Assembly: GCA_037974335.1 (NCBI GenBank)
Contig: CM075760.1
Coordinates: 41,234,103-41,298,102, forward strand
Length of the DNA stretch: 64,000 nt
Source of the DNA: Prionace glauca
Lineage: Eukaryota; Chordata; Chondrichthyes; Carcharhiniformes; Carcharhinidae
Direction: 5' to 3'
Each line of letters begins with the position of its first letter. The first letter of the stretch is position 1. Under the pieces are notes generated by a model. The model made no database searches and had not been told where the DNA came from. It saw only the letters and a list, made by a program, of their open reading frames with translations. The translations under genes and the position numbers were made by a program. Shown here in pieces: positions 45,906 through 57,964 of the stretch.

Positions 45906-48690
45906 GAGCAAAAATAATTGTATCTCTTCGTGATAACCACATTTTTTATTCTTCCCTCATGTGAGTGTGATCAGTATTTGTGGAGGAATATTTCAGACAT
46001 CAGATCTGTTTTTTTATTTAACTTGTCGAGTTTAAACAGATTAAATCCTCAATCAGATTAACATTCAGTGGAATATCAGCCTGTTCACAGATACTTTATT
46101 AATTGTGACATCAGAACTTTCAGAACTAATTCTGAAATGAAATGTCTTATTTTATTTTAGTTAAGTACAGCCGGAGTTATGAATGTTCAAAAAGTTTTAT
46201 TCATATTGAACCAACTGTTAAAATTCTTAAAATAAATCGCTATTTTGAGTTGAAACTGATCAATAAGTGACGGTTTATCTGCTTTTTCTGTCATGAACAT
46301 TTCATTATAAACAATGAGGTATTTATGTAAATAAATACAAAAATAGTAATTCCAAATGAGATTGTTGACTGACAAAAACACAACAAATATTTCCCCACCA
46401 ACACAGCACAGAAATAGAGACAACCATGCAAATCAATCAACGGATTCCAGTAATGATTGTTTTTCAACATTATTTATTCATCAGTTATGTGAGGAAAAAT
46501 ATCATGATGATATCTATGTTCAGAATTAGGAAATAATCCCTCTGATCCCGAAATGTAATGACACAGAAAACACAGAACATCTCCTGTGTTTCATCTCTTT
46601 CTCTGTCTTTCTCCTGTCTAGTTCTGCGTCTTGTCTCTCCACGATGGTTCATCGTCTTCACTCCACAGCAAAAGAACATACGAACGTAAGAAATGGGAGC
46701 AGGAGTAGGCCATCTAGCCCCTCGAGCCTGCCCCGGGCTCGATAAAATCAATGTTTGCCCAATATATTCTCTCAGCCACAGGTACAGGTTTCTAACAGAA
46801 TATAATTCATTAAATTGGAATCCATGACTGAGATTTACTCTAAAAGATCTCTTGAGAAATCAATGATCTTGAAATGCTTGAAACATTTTCTTCTGCACCT
46901 AACCTCGGTTCCACCTGGTGATAAGGATTCAATGTGGAATCTTTCCCTATATTTAGCCGGTGTTGTCCCTGTCCTTGGAGTATTTGACTGGACAGAGTAG
47001 AGGAATATTTACTCTGCGTCTGAACTCATTGTTCCTGGTTTATGAATGGTTGATATATCTTTGTCAGGGAAGATTTAATCCGTATCGAATCTCTGCTGTA
47101 CCTAGCCTGGATGTGTTTTGTGGAACTGTGTGGACGGCTCGTTCCCCTATACCTAACACTAATTTAAACCTGCCTCCTGGATCTCTGAAGGAAGAGTGCA
47201 GGAGAGATTTTACATAGAAGAGTGTCCATGCTCTTTCTGCCTTAATTTTGTTTGAACAGATTTATAGACGGAGTTTCACTCTGTTTATAGACAGTATAAT
47301 GTTGTAAGAACGTTTGAATTGGATAATTTAGAGGGAGATTCTCTTTGCATCTCACTCATGCTATTCCTGATTTAGGAGTTATTAATTTGCCAGTACAGAG
47401 GGGACTTTGCATTCTGCAGCGAACCCCATGTTACTCCTGTCCTGTAAGATTTTGATGGGAGAGTCGGCCGTCTTTACAAATGTCATGGGGATTGAACCAG
47501 TATCTTTATATTACAGTAAATTTACCCTGTGTCAGCTCGTATTATGAGCCATGCCTTCGTTTATTTTCCCCTGGACCCTAACTCATTCTATCTTGCATGT
47601 AGAATGTTATGTTGTCTGTCTTTGCACATAGTAAATTGGATATATTATCTGTCTGTACTAAATTAGACGCTGTCCCTGCTTATATTGTATGTCACTATGT
47701 TTCTGTTTATATTAAACGAGACATTGTCTCTGTTTATATTAATTTAGATCTCTCTCTGTTTGTACCAAAGTCGATGCAATCTTATTTCTGCAATTCTCCA
47801 TATCCACGTTTATATTGTATTAGACATGGTCTCAGTTTTTACTGCACTGGTCAATGCCAGTAATGATTAAAGTGGCTGGGAGAACACAATTCTCTGCATC
47901 CTTCTGCAAGGACAAACCGTGTGAGGTTTTGGACACTGGAAAAGAAATCTGAAATTTACTTCTGCTGGCTGCAGTGAAAGTGGATATCAAGTCCTGTGTA
48001 GCATTCACTGTCAATGAAGAACAAAAAAACAAAGAAAATTACAGCACAATAAAATACTGGTGATCCAATACTGCCCGTTTCTGGATCTTGCCTGATAACA
48101 ATCTTTTTTATCCCAACATATTATCTCTTCTTCTCACAAAACCGTGAAGTAAAACAAACCTAATTCAAAGAGAGGCATAGTTAGTGCAGGAACAAAATTG
48201 CCACAGTGAAATATATATAGGGTGAGTATCAAATATTACATAAACAGAGAGAATGCCGTGTGCAATGTAAACTGAGCTCTGGTCTAGCAGAGTATTAACA
48301 GAGCCAGGCTGTATTTTAAGATAAACAGGGGCCTGGTTCAAGAAAATAGTAATGTGTTAGTGCCGAGTGCCATGTGGGGATGGTCAAATGCCAAATTCCA
48401 ATGAGACCCATATCCCGTGAAAGAAACAGTTTTAAAAATAACATTGTCAAGGAGAATAAAACTGAGGCAGTATCTCGCACAGTTTTACTGATATAGGAAC
48501 TTCTTAGACATGAACTGAGACAGTGCTGAGTAATTAATGATACGAATAAGGAGAATATAAAAAAAAGTTCAGAAAGATCGTAATTATTTTCACCAATTAC
48601 CATCCATTTGCAATTTAATAATTTCATTCACCAGATCTCATTCATATATAATGAGGAGTATATTTACAATTACTCTGTGATAAGAAAGCG
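45906..48690. other. Gene-poor stretch with small repeat pieces
   Basis: 46672-46742 is a short CR1 3' end on minus (AAGAAATGGGAGCAGGAG). 47590-47830 holds degenerate CTCTGTTTATATTAA repeats. I see no gene. Confidence 0.45.
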
Positions 48691-49085
48691 ACGTTGCCTC
48701 GGCCCCCATTTATTCCCCATTGCTAATTGCATTCAGTAAGCTGGTGGTGAACCGCCTTATTCAATTGCTGCAGAACCTGCAGTGTCGGTACACCGACCGT
48801 GCTCTTAGGGAGGGTGTTCCTGGACTCCGACGCAGCGTAATTAAAGGAGTGGTCCAAGTGATGTTTGTGAGTGTCTTGGAGAGGAATTTTCAGGCGAGGT
48901 TGTTCCAATTCCCCAGTTATCATCAATTCATACAGATAAACAATTAGTTCACCAATTATGATCATCAGTTTGATAAAAGCAAAATACTGCAGATTCTGGA
49001 AACTGAAACAAAAATAATGAATGTTGGAAAAACTCAACGGGTCTGATAACATGTGTGGCGAGAGAATAGAGCCAACGTTTCGAGT
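48690..49085 (-). mobile_element. LINE fragment (second family) and dispersed repeat
   Basis: 48690-48920 matches the family at 39770-40340 (phrases TTTATTCCCCATTGCTAATT and GTCTTGGAGAGGAATTTTCA). 48965-49085 is a separate repeat ending near CAACGTTTCGAGTC. Confidence 0.5.
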
Positions 49086-49631
49086 CAGTGTGATTTTTTT
49101 TGTTATTTGGAGGAAATTGAAGAGAGTGATGACATTGAGAAATGATGTGGGTGGATAGGGATTAGGATTTTTTTAGGATATAGTTCGTGATTGAGATGTT
49201 GATTAGTTTAGGATGAAGAAGTTTGTTATGATATTTGGGATCACTCTGTGAATTGATGCAGCTTGTGTGTGTGTCTCGAAATAGTATCTATTATTTCTGT
49301 TATTCCCATCTCACAGGTAATTTATGCAACTTCCCTGACAATAGCGTGCAGAACTTTCAGAATATTTCAGGAATCCCCGGTGTTCATGTCAGTTTTATGA
49401 TATTGTTTTAATATTATTTCATGTCATTGCACCGATTTTACTTCACTGGGGAACTGGGCCCATCAACATCTCTCTCTCTCTCGCATTTCATGAAGTGATT
49501 AATAAACAGACTTTAATTATTGGAATGAAATTCAAAGTGATGATATAAATGAAACAACCTGTACTTCATGTGAAGTTACTGAATCTTTAAATTCCGATTC
49601 AGTATTACATTGTTTTGGGAAATAATGTGAC

Positions 49632-50090
49632 ATAAGAACATAAGAAATAGGAGCAGGAGTGGGCCATCTGGCCCTTCGAGCCTGCCCCGCCATTCAATAA
49701 GATCATGGCTGATCTGTCGTGGCTCAGTTCCACATTCCCACCCTCTCCCCATAACCCTTAATCCCCTCGCTTATCAAAAACCCATCAACCCGTTTCTTAA
49801 AAATATTTAGCGAGGCAGCCTCCACCACTTCAACGGGCAGAGAATTACAGAGATTCACCACCCTTTGACTGAAGAAATTCTTCCTCAACTCCGTCGGAAA
49901 CCGCCCTCCCCCCTTTATCTTGAGGGTGTGCCCCCTAGTCCTACTGTCCTTTCTGAGCTGGAAGAGTCTTTCCACCTCTATCCTATCCATCCCATTCATC
50001 ATCTCATACGTCTCAATGAGATCTCTCCTCATTCTTCTAAACTCCAACGAGTACAAGCCTAGTACAAGCCTACAAGTGACACTTGTAGTT
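49632..50090 (-). mobile_element. CR1 LINE 3' end
   Basis: The minus strand encodes SLEFRRMRRDLIETYEMMNG and FFSQRVVNLCNSLPVEVVEA and ends in TTCTTATG-type repeats near 49632. Confidence 0.85.
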
Positions 50091-52681
50091 TTCCAGTAAG
50101 TTTCACAAATATTTCTGTTGCCACCTTATTTACTTTTCACCCTGTTGCCTTCACTAATTTGGGTGAGGGTGTGTTGATTAATTTGTTGTATATGAAAGAG
50201 CCAGTATTTTATATAGTACAATCATTCCTCCTCAACCATATCATGCTCTCTCTTTCTGTCCTGGATTTGAAGATTCAGCATCAGCAGAGAAATGAACCAT
50301 CCGAACTGCAGGAAAATCTCCCCCTACTCTTCAAGAGGATCAGCTTGCTAACTCCCGAGAAACTCGGAATGTATTTCACCCAGACACTCTGGAAGGATTG
50401 AAGGTATTAGATGGGCACACATTGAATAAAGGAGTTGTTTCAATTTATGAAGTAGTCAAACACAAATATGGAAATATAGAACAACATCATTCAGCACCAT
50501 TTATCAATGAATCCACCAGTCCGTTCACTAATCCCTCAATCAAAATATTCAGGCATCCAACAATCATTCATCCATCAATCATTCAAATGCCATTCATTCC
50601 TGTGTCAACACAGTCATACATTTATTGTTTGTGTAGATGGTGACATCAATTATTTTAATTGATCCAGTGATCCAGAGGTCCAGGGCAATGATGTGAGGAC
50701 GGGGATTTAAGTCGGGCCGTTCCCGCAGGTAGATTTTGAATTCTATTGATAAATCTGGAATGGATACTAATTGCGATCATTGGAACCGCTCTGATTCCCC
50801 AATGGAGGAAATCTGCCATCCCTACATTGTCTCACAAGGATATAACTGCAGACTGAAAGCAAAATAGCTGACTCTTTAATATCTACAGAAGTGTCCAAGA
50901 AAACCAGTTAATTTAAGGGAATTTGGGACAGGCAAAGAGTGTTGGTCTTTCCAAACAAACATCCCATGGAAAGATAAAAGGAGATAAAATATAAATGTGC
51001 ATGCTCAAATATAACAGCATGTATTATCTCTCTGAGCCATTTTTCAGTCTGCCTGTGATTATTTCTGTCCGTCCATCACAATATCCTGATGTGTTGGAAA
51101 AATCATCATTGTTGTTAATTGGGTGCCAGAGAAGGTGGAAAATAATCCTTTCTTTAGAGATGGGAAAACATCATCTAGATTTATAACTTCCAAAAATTCA
51201 AGTGCCTCCAGTACTGTTGCTGGGTAGATTTGTTTATAAATTGACCTTACTGACAACATGCAGGGTTTTAAGTTGGCTTGTAGCCAAGCGGTCAGTGCTG
51301 ATGAAACTGATCTTTGATCTACTGCACAAACACCCCCAGATGTTTCCTGTCAATAACTTTGAGCATTTGACAGCAGCCTGGATTGCTGCCAAACACCGTG
51401 TGGGACAGATTAGCGTGAAGCTCAATGGACAACATGGGATTCAGACATTTAAACAGTAAATGTTTAATTCCCACAATTTAAATCGCAATCATTCTAATCA
51501 AATATTTTCATTCAGTGTCCTGTTCATTACCTGAGTAAATATTATGTCAAACAATAAAGTGACCGGATGATTTTTTTCATTTGTATAGTTTCCGAGTAAA
51601 TTTCATTCCAATAATTAAAGTCTGTTTATTAATCACTTCATGAAATGAGAGAGAGAGATGTTGATGGGCCCAGTTCCCCAGTGAAGTAAAATCGGTGCAA
51701 TGACATGAAATAATATTAAAACAACATCATAAAACTGAGATGAACACTGGGGATTCCTGGAATATTCTGAAATTTCTGTATCACATTGAAACAGCAGCGT
51801 GTCTTGTACCTGATTAGCACCGTGTTCTATTGTACGGTATAATCTGATTTCTGTTATTGAAGAGTTCCTCTCATTGCTGCCAATGAGTGGAGAAATGATC
51901 AGTTCATAACCTGATTCAATGGAAGATAAAACATTTATTCTTGTGATATTGTGCAATGTGCCGCAAAGCTCTGATATCCTGTATTCCCAATACCAGTGTA
52001 TGTTACACAGCCGGTAACCAATAGAGTGAGTTGCAATGACCTGGATGCTGAAGGAGAACTTTAATAATCTCAGTGTCCGTTCCGATTCATTAACTTCTCC
52101 GTCAAAAATCAATTTAATTTTATGTTTCTCTGTCAACTCACTATTTAATTATCAGGAGGTTGGGATTCTCATTATTTTCAAAGGCCTGTCTTCGAGATTG
52201 GGGCAGTTTGACAAATATAAGGAGAAACATTGTATTGTGTGAGAGTTTCTTCTCATCTCCAAACCCAAATTGTACAGTGATAGCCATCCACACTGTAAAT
52301 AGAATCACTTTGTATATCCTACACATTGAGTTACAGAAATCGATGGTATTTCTTCTGATAAATTGTGCTTTATTATTATAATGTGGCAGAGACACGGAGT
52401 TGTTGCAAAATTCTTTAATGTTCCAAAATGTTATTTCATCATTTTCAGATTTATTTTCTTGTTGGGGGTGTGGTAATAAAATCACCATTTTTTCAATGGA
52501 ATTACTTATTTAAATAAATAAATGATGAACTGTAACATCACCATCAGAAATAATGGGGACAATACAATGAACATTTCAGCCAAACAAATATCCCGATACA
52601 GATAAAATGTCCATTTTAATATTAATCTATTGTAAATCTCCGAGTCCATTCTGTTGGGGGTGTGGAAGGTGGGACGTGGAT

Positions 52682-52723
52682 CCAGGCGCCGCCTCCAGCA
52701 GGGAATCAACAGGCGGCGCCTGG
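52682..52723. promoter_or_regulatory. GC-rich perfect inverted repeat upstream of IGHV
   Basis: Arms CCAGGCGCCGCC (52682-52693) and GGCGGCGCCTGG (52712-52723) are perfect 12-base complements around an 18-base loop, in otherwise AT-rich DNA. It lies about 55 bases upstream of the TATA-like element. Confidence 0.7.
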
Positions 52724-52745
52724 AAAGCCGCCCCCTTCTGCCGGG

Positions 52746-52755
52746 TATTTAAATA
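52746..52755 (+). promoter_or_regulatory. TATA-like element of IGHV
   Basis: TATTTAAATA, about 90 bases upstream of the leader ATG. No ATGCAAAT octamer is visible in the preceding 250 bases. Confidence 0.6.
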
Positions 52756-52844
52756 CCGCTCACTGGGACCGGAATCCAACAGTCCGGGAGCTGGTTTGTT
52801 CACTGAGTTCCTGACACAACCATTTACCCCAAATCACCAGAAAG

Positions 52845-53330
52845 ATGAGGTCGGCCATTTCTCTCAGTTTGTTGCTGACTTTCTTATCTGGTGAGTATTT
52901 TTTTATTATTGTTCAAGTCTCTCACTGTTACTGTCTCAGTGTTAGTGTCTCTCTGGAATGTTCCAGAGTCAGCAATCATTTCACTGAGATTAATCCCTGG
53001 TGTTTTTGATCTATTTTTACAGGTGTCCAGTCGGAGATTGTGTTGACTCAGCCAGAGGCAGAGACCGGGCGTCCCGGAGGCTCCCTGAGACTGACCTGTA
53101 AAACCAGCGGGTTCAATCTTGGCAGCTACTGGATGGGCTGGATCAGACAGGTTCCCGGACAGGGGTTGGAGTGGTTGACCCTCTACTACGATTCATCTAA
53201 CACCGTCTACTACGCCCCAGGGATTCAGAATCGATTTACTCCGTCCAAAGACCTTTCAAACAGCAACTCCGTTTTGGCCATGACGAACCTTAGAATCGAA
53301 GACACCGCCATCTATTACTGTGCAAGATGG
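52845..53330 (+). CDS. IGHV: Immunoglobulin heavy-chain V segment, germline, intact
   Basis: Leader exon 52845-52890 ([15 protein letters not shown]) ends in a GTGAGT donor. The V exon runs 53023-53330 after a pyrimidine-rich acceptor (TTTTTACAG). The mature domain starts [20 protein letters not shown] and has the first cysteine in [16 protein letters not shown], then [11 protein letters not shown], then [10 protein letters not shown] with the second cysteine. There are no stops. The character is that of shark IgM-type VH. It is unrearranged, because a 23-spacer recombination signal follows directly. Downstream lie D1, D2 and J at 310-340 base intervals, the layout of shark heavy-chain clusters. 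The heptamer's sixth base (CACAGCG) departs from consensus and may lower recombination. Confidence 0.93.
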
Positions 53331-53369
53331 CACAGCGAGAGGAACCAGGGCTGGGCCCGGACAAGAACA
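53331..53369 (+). other. IGHV recombination signal, 23-bp spacer
   Basis: Heptamer CACAGCG, 23-base spacer, nonamer ACAAGAACA. Confidence 0.85.
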
Positions 53370-53705
53370 GCTCCAGACGGAATTCAGCAACTTCCATTAT
53401 AACTGGAAGGTAAATACCAGTATTAAACATGATAAAACCGACAGTGATCAGAGCCAAATCATAATCGTTTTTAAAAAAAGTAACAGAGAAAGCATTTAAC
53501 AGTAAAATTTAACAAACTCACAGATATAACAGGGAGAGATTTTCACTTATTGTAGTTTCTGCAATTACAACACTGGATATATTACCCCTTTTAGTATTTC
53601 TGACAGATTGTATTATATAAATAGCTGCCTACATTTTAAATTAGAGCAGAACTAATGGTTCATTAGAGGTGAATATTGAGCGGCAGGACTGAACAGAGTC
53701 ACTCC

Positions 53706-53784
53706 AGTTTTTGTATGGGTGTGCGTCACTGTGAGATACAGTTTGTCACAGTGCTGAGAAAAGTGACATCCTCATACAAAAACC
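53706..53784 (+). other. IGHD1: IGHD1 segment with 12 and 22-bp spacer signals
   Basis: 5' signal: nonamer AGTTTTTGT, 12-base spacer, heptamer CACTGTG. D coding: 13 bases AGATACAGTTTGT (53734-53746). 3' signal: heptamer CACAGTG, 22-base spacer, nonamer ACAAAAACC. The 12-spacer side pairs with V and the 22-spacer side pairs with D2, matching the known shark D1 arrangement. Confidence 0.9.
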
Positions 53785-54096
53785 TCAGAGAAGGATTTCG
53801 CTTCATATGTGATCAGTACCACTGTCGAATGCCAAACAAAGTGAACATTTAACAAAATAATAGGTAGAAGCAGCCTTGCTTTATAACTTAAAATTGTTAT
53901 AGAACTTCAGATTTATTTTATTTATTTACATGGTGAATGCACACAGAAAGTTTTAAGGTTTCTAACCCCTTTTGTCAATATCATGACCAGTAAAAAAATA
54001 AATATCTCACTGGCTCACTTTTAAACGGCATGGAAACAAGCTTTCGAAATTGCAGTAAAATCAAATCTCTGTATTTTACAGTAAACAGCCGGCCGC

Positions 54097-54164
54097 AGTA
54101 TTTGTCATGCTGTGTCTCACTGTGATAACTGGATGGCACAGCAGTTACTGTCAATACAAAAACT
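54097..54164 (+). other. IGHD2: IGHD2 segment with 12-bp spacers on both sides
   Basis: 5' signal: nonamer AGTATTTGT, 12-base spacer, heptamer CACTGTG. D coding: 12 bases ATAACTGGATGG (54125-54136). 3' signal: heptamer CACAGCA, 12-base spacer, nonamer ACAAAAACT. Confidence 0.9.
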
Positions 54165-54487
54165 CCTCAGCACTGATTGATTGAAGCTGGATCAGTGTCA
54201 CTTTTAAATTCCAACTTTAATAACAGTACAGTATTATTTATGTCCAACACTGACCACATGGCAAGGATGAAAATGGAAAATCTTGATAATGACTCAATTA
54301 GCAGTTGGTGCTTGCAAGAACATGTTCATGTGTTACTCTGTGTAACAAAACATTAGGGTCATTTATAAATGGAAAATGGTATCCAGAAATACAACTATAA
54401 GTTAATGAACATTAATTGATTTTACTTTTCCTCTGGTTTGTGAATATTTAAAATAATGGTGATTTTGTCTCTATTTTGTGCAGGGAC

Positions 54488-54526
54488 GGTTATTGTATGA
54501 CACAGCCCAAGGAATGTGACACTGTG
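54488..54526 (+). other. IGHJ recombination signal, 23-bp spacer
   Basis: Nonamer GGTTATTGT, 23-base spacer, heptamer CACTGTG directly before the J coding part. Confidence 0.9.
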
Positions 54527-54574
54527 ACTACTTCGATTACTGGGGTCAAGGAACCATGGTGACGGTGACTACAG
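54527..54574 (+). CDS. IGHJ: Immunoglobulin heavy-chain J segment
   Basis: 48 bases encoding YFDYWGQGTMVTVTT, with the WGQG J motif, ending at a GTAAGA donor. It is germline and intact. The donor should splice to the first constant exon, which is not in the next 9.4 kb. This leaves either an unusually long J-C intron or a unit without its own constant region. Confidence 0.93.
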
Positions 54575-55004
54575 GTAAGAACCATGCACTTATTGAGTAA
54601 CTGGTTTACATGCGCCTTTGTTTTATATTTCTGTCCGTACAAATCGTACATTTGTTTACATAAATGTGAGTTTGGTGGATTCTCGGTTGAGAATTGTTAC
54701 AATGTTTCCTGTGATTCTGCTGCAAAGGGGTTTTAGAATTCCGCTGTTTCTTGACAACAGGTGCTGCTGAGGGATTCAAACTCTAGTTGTTGTGATTTTG
54801 TGTTTATCTGTTGAGGTTACTGTGCGGTTGGATAACTTCAAAAGCAGAACGTCTGTAAAACAATTCAGCGTTTCTGCAATATTTAATCTCGGTGACATCT
54901 AGTGGATGCGGGTTGTATCATCTACTGCACAAGTGTTTGAAATCTAACCCAATATTTTTTTAAAGTTTAAAATTGTCTATATTTATCCAGTGAAAATGTT
55001 CCAC

Positions 55005-57616
55005 TCACTCACAATGCTGGTGCTGCTATGCAATATTTTCTGCTTATAGCAAACATTAATTAGTTTCGTGATGGGCGAAGTGGATGGAATTTATATTAAA
55101 CATTTCTGTCAATATTATATTTGATTCTGTTGAAAGTGTTTTTAGAATTGTGCTGCTTCTGCCTGAAGCGGGGTTCTTTCTCACAATTTTGTGTGTTTTT
55201 TTCGGGTAAGGAGATTGTGCATCTGGGTGATTTTAAATACGTAAAATTTGTGATTTAATTTGGTGTTTCTGCATTGTTTGAACTCAGTGACACTGAGCTG
55301 TTACACGCTTTGTGATTGAATGCGAACAGTCTGCAGGTTCGCAACTGCTTGACGCAAATCTGCAAGCAGAAATCAGACAGGCTTTATTGTATTTTTATGT
55401 TTTAAATCTTAGGTGATGACGGTTTACACCATTTGTTCAGAACATAGTTTGTCACTGCATTCACAATTTGGGTTCCCTGCAATGTTTAACCTCGGAGGCA
55501 TTTGATGGCTGAAACTTTTACCATCCAAATGTTTAAATGTGTTTGAAATATGGCCCAAAATGAATAAGATGTGATAAAGTTGTTACACTAATTTCTTGGG
55601 CATATTCCACCTCTTCGCAGTGTCATTGCTATTATTCCAGTTTTCTGTTTAGCTTAGTAATTGGTTAAGAGCTAGTTTGCTAGATTCATATTGAGATTTA
55701 TTTTTGCAATGTTACATTTGATTCTGTTGAATGAATAATTGAGCTGCTTTTCCGTGAAACGGATTCATTCCCTCATTGGTGTGTTTTGTTGTGTTTCAGC
55801 TGAGTAGATTCTGTTGTTTGGTCACTATGAATGTTTAAAATTTGTGAAATGGTTTGACTTTGTGGCATTATTTCTGCGTTGTTTAAAATCGGTGTCATTG
55901 AGAGCTTAGATGTTTTCTGGTTGAATCCAAACAATCTTTGAGTTTGAAAATCCTTGCAGGGAGAAAACAAACAGGCTTGGAAAAACAAAACTAAAAGGTA
56001 TCACGGTTTTTTTTTAATATAAATTTTAGCTAACGCTGACAAATTCAAGTAAATCATGACTTTTCACGCTCATTCGGACACTCGGTCGTTGATGCAATCA
56101 CGAACTACTCATTAACAAGGTTAATAGTAAAATTAATGTAAATTACACAGTTATTAATCGGTAATATAACTCCACATTCACCTAAGATTAGTTTATATTA
56201 ATAATTTAGCAATAATCCCCTTTAATAGCTCTGTTCTTTTCACACAATTAACATGACCAGAACATTTTCCAGACTGGAAATATTTTGTGACAATTCCAGA
56301 AGCTATTTCAATGACAATCACAATGCTGGTGCTGCTATGCAATATTTTCTGGTTATTGGAAACATTAATTACTTTGGTGATGGGTGAATTGGCTGGAATT
56401 TATATTAAGCTTTTCTGTAAATGTTATATTTGATTCTGTTGAGAGTGTTTGTAGAATTGTGCTGTTTCTGCATGAAGCGGGGTTCAGTCTCTCAGTGATG
56501 CGTTTTTTTTTCTGGTGAGGAGATTATATATCTGGGTGATTTAAATGCGTAAAATTTGTGAATTATTTTGGTGTTTCTGCATTTTTTAAACTTAGTGACA
56601 CTGAGCTGTTGCACGCTTTGTGATTGAACACCAACATTCTGCTGGTTTGCAACTGCTTGATACATGGCTGCAGGGAGAAATCAGGCAAACTTTATTGCAT
56701 TTGTATTTTTAAAATCATATTTGATAACAGTTTACGCCACAGGTCAGAACATGGTTTGTCACTGCATTCACAATTTGTTTAATCTCGATGGCATTTGATG
56801 GCTGGAACTTTTATCATCCAAATGTTTAAATATGTTTGAAATGTGACCCAATATAAATAAAATGTGATAAAGTTGTTATACTAATTTGTTGGATATATTC
56901 CACGTCCTCGCAATGCTATTGCTATTATTCCAGATTTTTGTTTAGTTTAATAATTGATTAAGAGCTGGTTTGCTCGATTCGATATTGAGTTTTCTTTTGC
57001 GATGTTACATTTGATTCTGTTGAATGAATAATTGAGCAGTTTTTCTGTGAAACGGATTCATTCCCCCATTGATCTGTTTTGTTGTATTTCTGCTGAGGAG
57101 ATTCTGTGGTGCAGTCAGTGTGACTGTTTAAAATTTGTGAAATGGTTTGGCTTTGTGGCATTATTACTGCGTTGCTTAAATAGTGTTTTAACGGTGCCGT
57201 TGAGAGCTTAGATGTTTTCTGGTTGACCGCAAACAATCTTTGAGTTTGAAAATCCTTGTAGGGAGAAAACAAACAGGTTTGAAAAAAAACTAAAAGATAT
57301 CACAGCATTTTTATAAATTTTAACTAACGTTAACAAATTCAAGTAATCATGACTTACAACGCTCATTCGGACACTAAGTCTTTGCTGCAATCACAAACTT
57401 TTCATGAACCAGTTTTATAGTAAAAATATTATACGTCAAACAATTTTTAATCAGTAATATAATTCCCGATTCACCTAAGATTACTTTATATTAACAATTT
57501 GGCAGCAATCCCCTTTAATAGTTCTGTTGTGTTTTTCACACAATTAACATGACAAGAAAATTTTCCAGTCTGGAAATGCTTTGTGACAATTCCAGAAGCT
57601 ATTTCAATGATAACAT
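55005..57616 (+). repeat. Tandem duplication of about 1.3 kb in the J-C intron
   Basis: Copy 1 (55005-56317) and copy 2 (56318-57616) both start near CACAATGCTGGTGCTGCTAT and end near CCAGAAGCTATTTCAATGA. Each copy also holds two weaker internal units (around TGAAGCGG or TGAAACGG, and TGCATTTTT or TGCGTTGTT), so the duplication is nested. The divergence is visible but moderate. Confidence 0.9.
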
Positions 57617-57964
57617 GCTGTTTTCACAGCAGCGCTCAGTTGAAGAAGATACTTTGCATTAATCGCCATATCCCAGATTAAGTTCGCATTCACTGGAATG
57701 CGAGTTTTGCCGAATAAAACGTTGCTTTTTTGGCACTTTTTGTATCGGATTATTACGTTTTTTTCTATGCAGTTGCAGCCAGATTATTCCTTCCAAGTAT
57801 TTTTTTTCTTTTAAATTAGATGGCGAGATAATTAATTCCTAATCTCATCTCAAAATTTGTGAAATGGTTTGGTGTTTCTTAATTGTTTTTGCATTGTTTC
57901 AACTCACTGATACTGAGCGGTTCTGGCTAAACGAAATAAAAACTGCGTCTGAATATTCTTTTAG

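Larger units (their letters stand above)
50690..53270 (+). repeat. Second copy of the IGHV-bearing segmental duplication
   Basis: Aligned in order with 41430-44575. This copy lacks the SINE and other insertions and leads into the intact IGHV. Confidence 0.8.
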
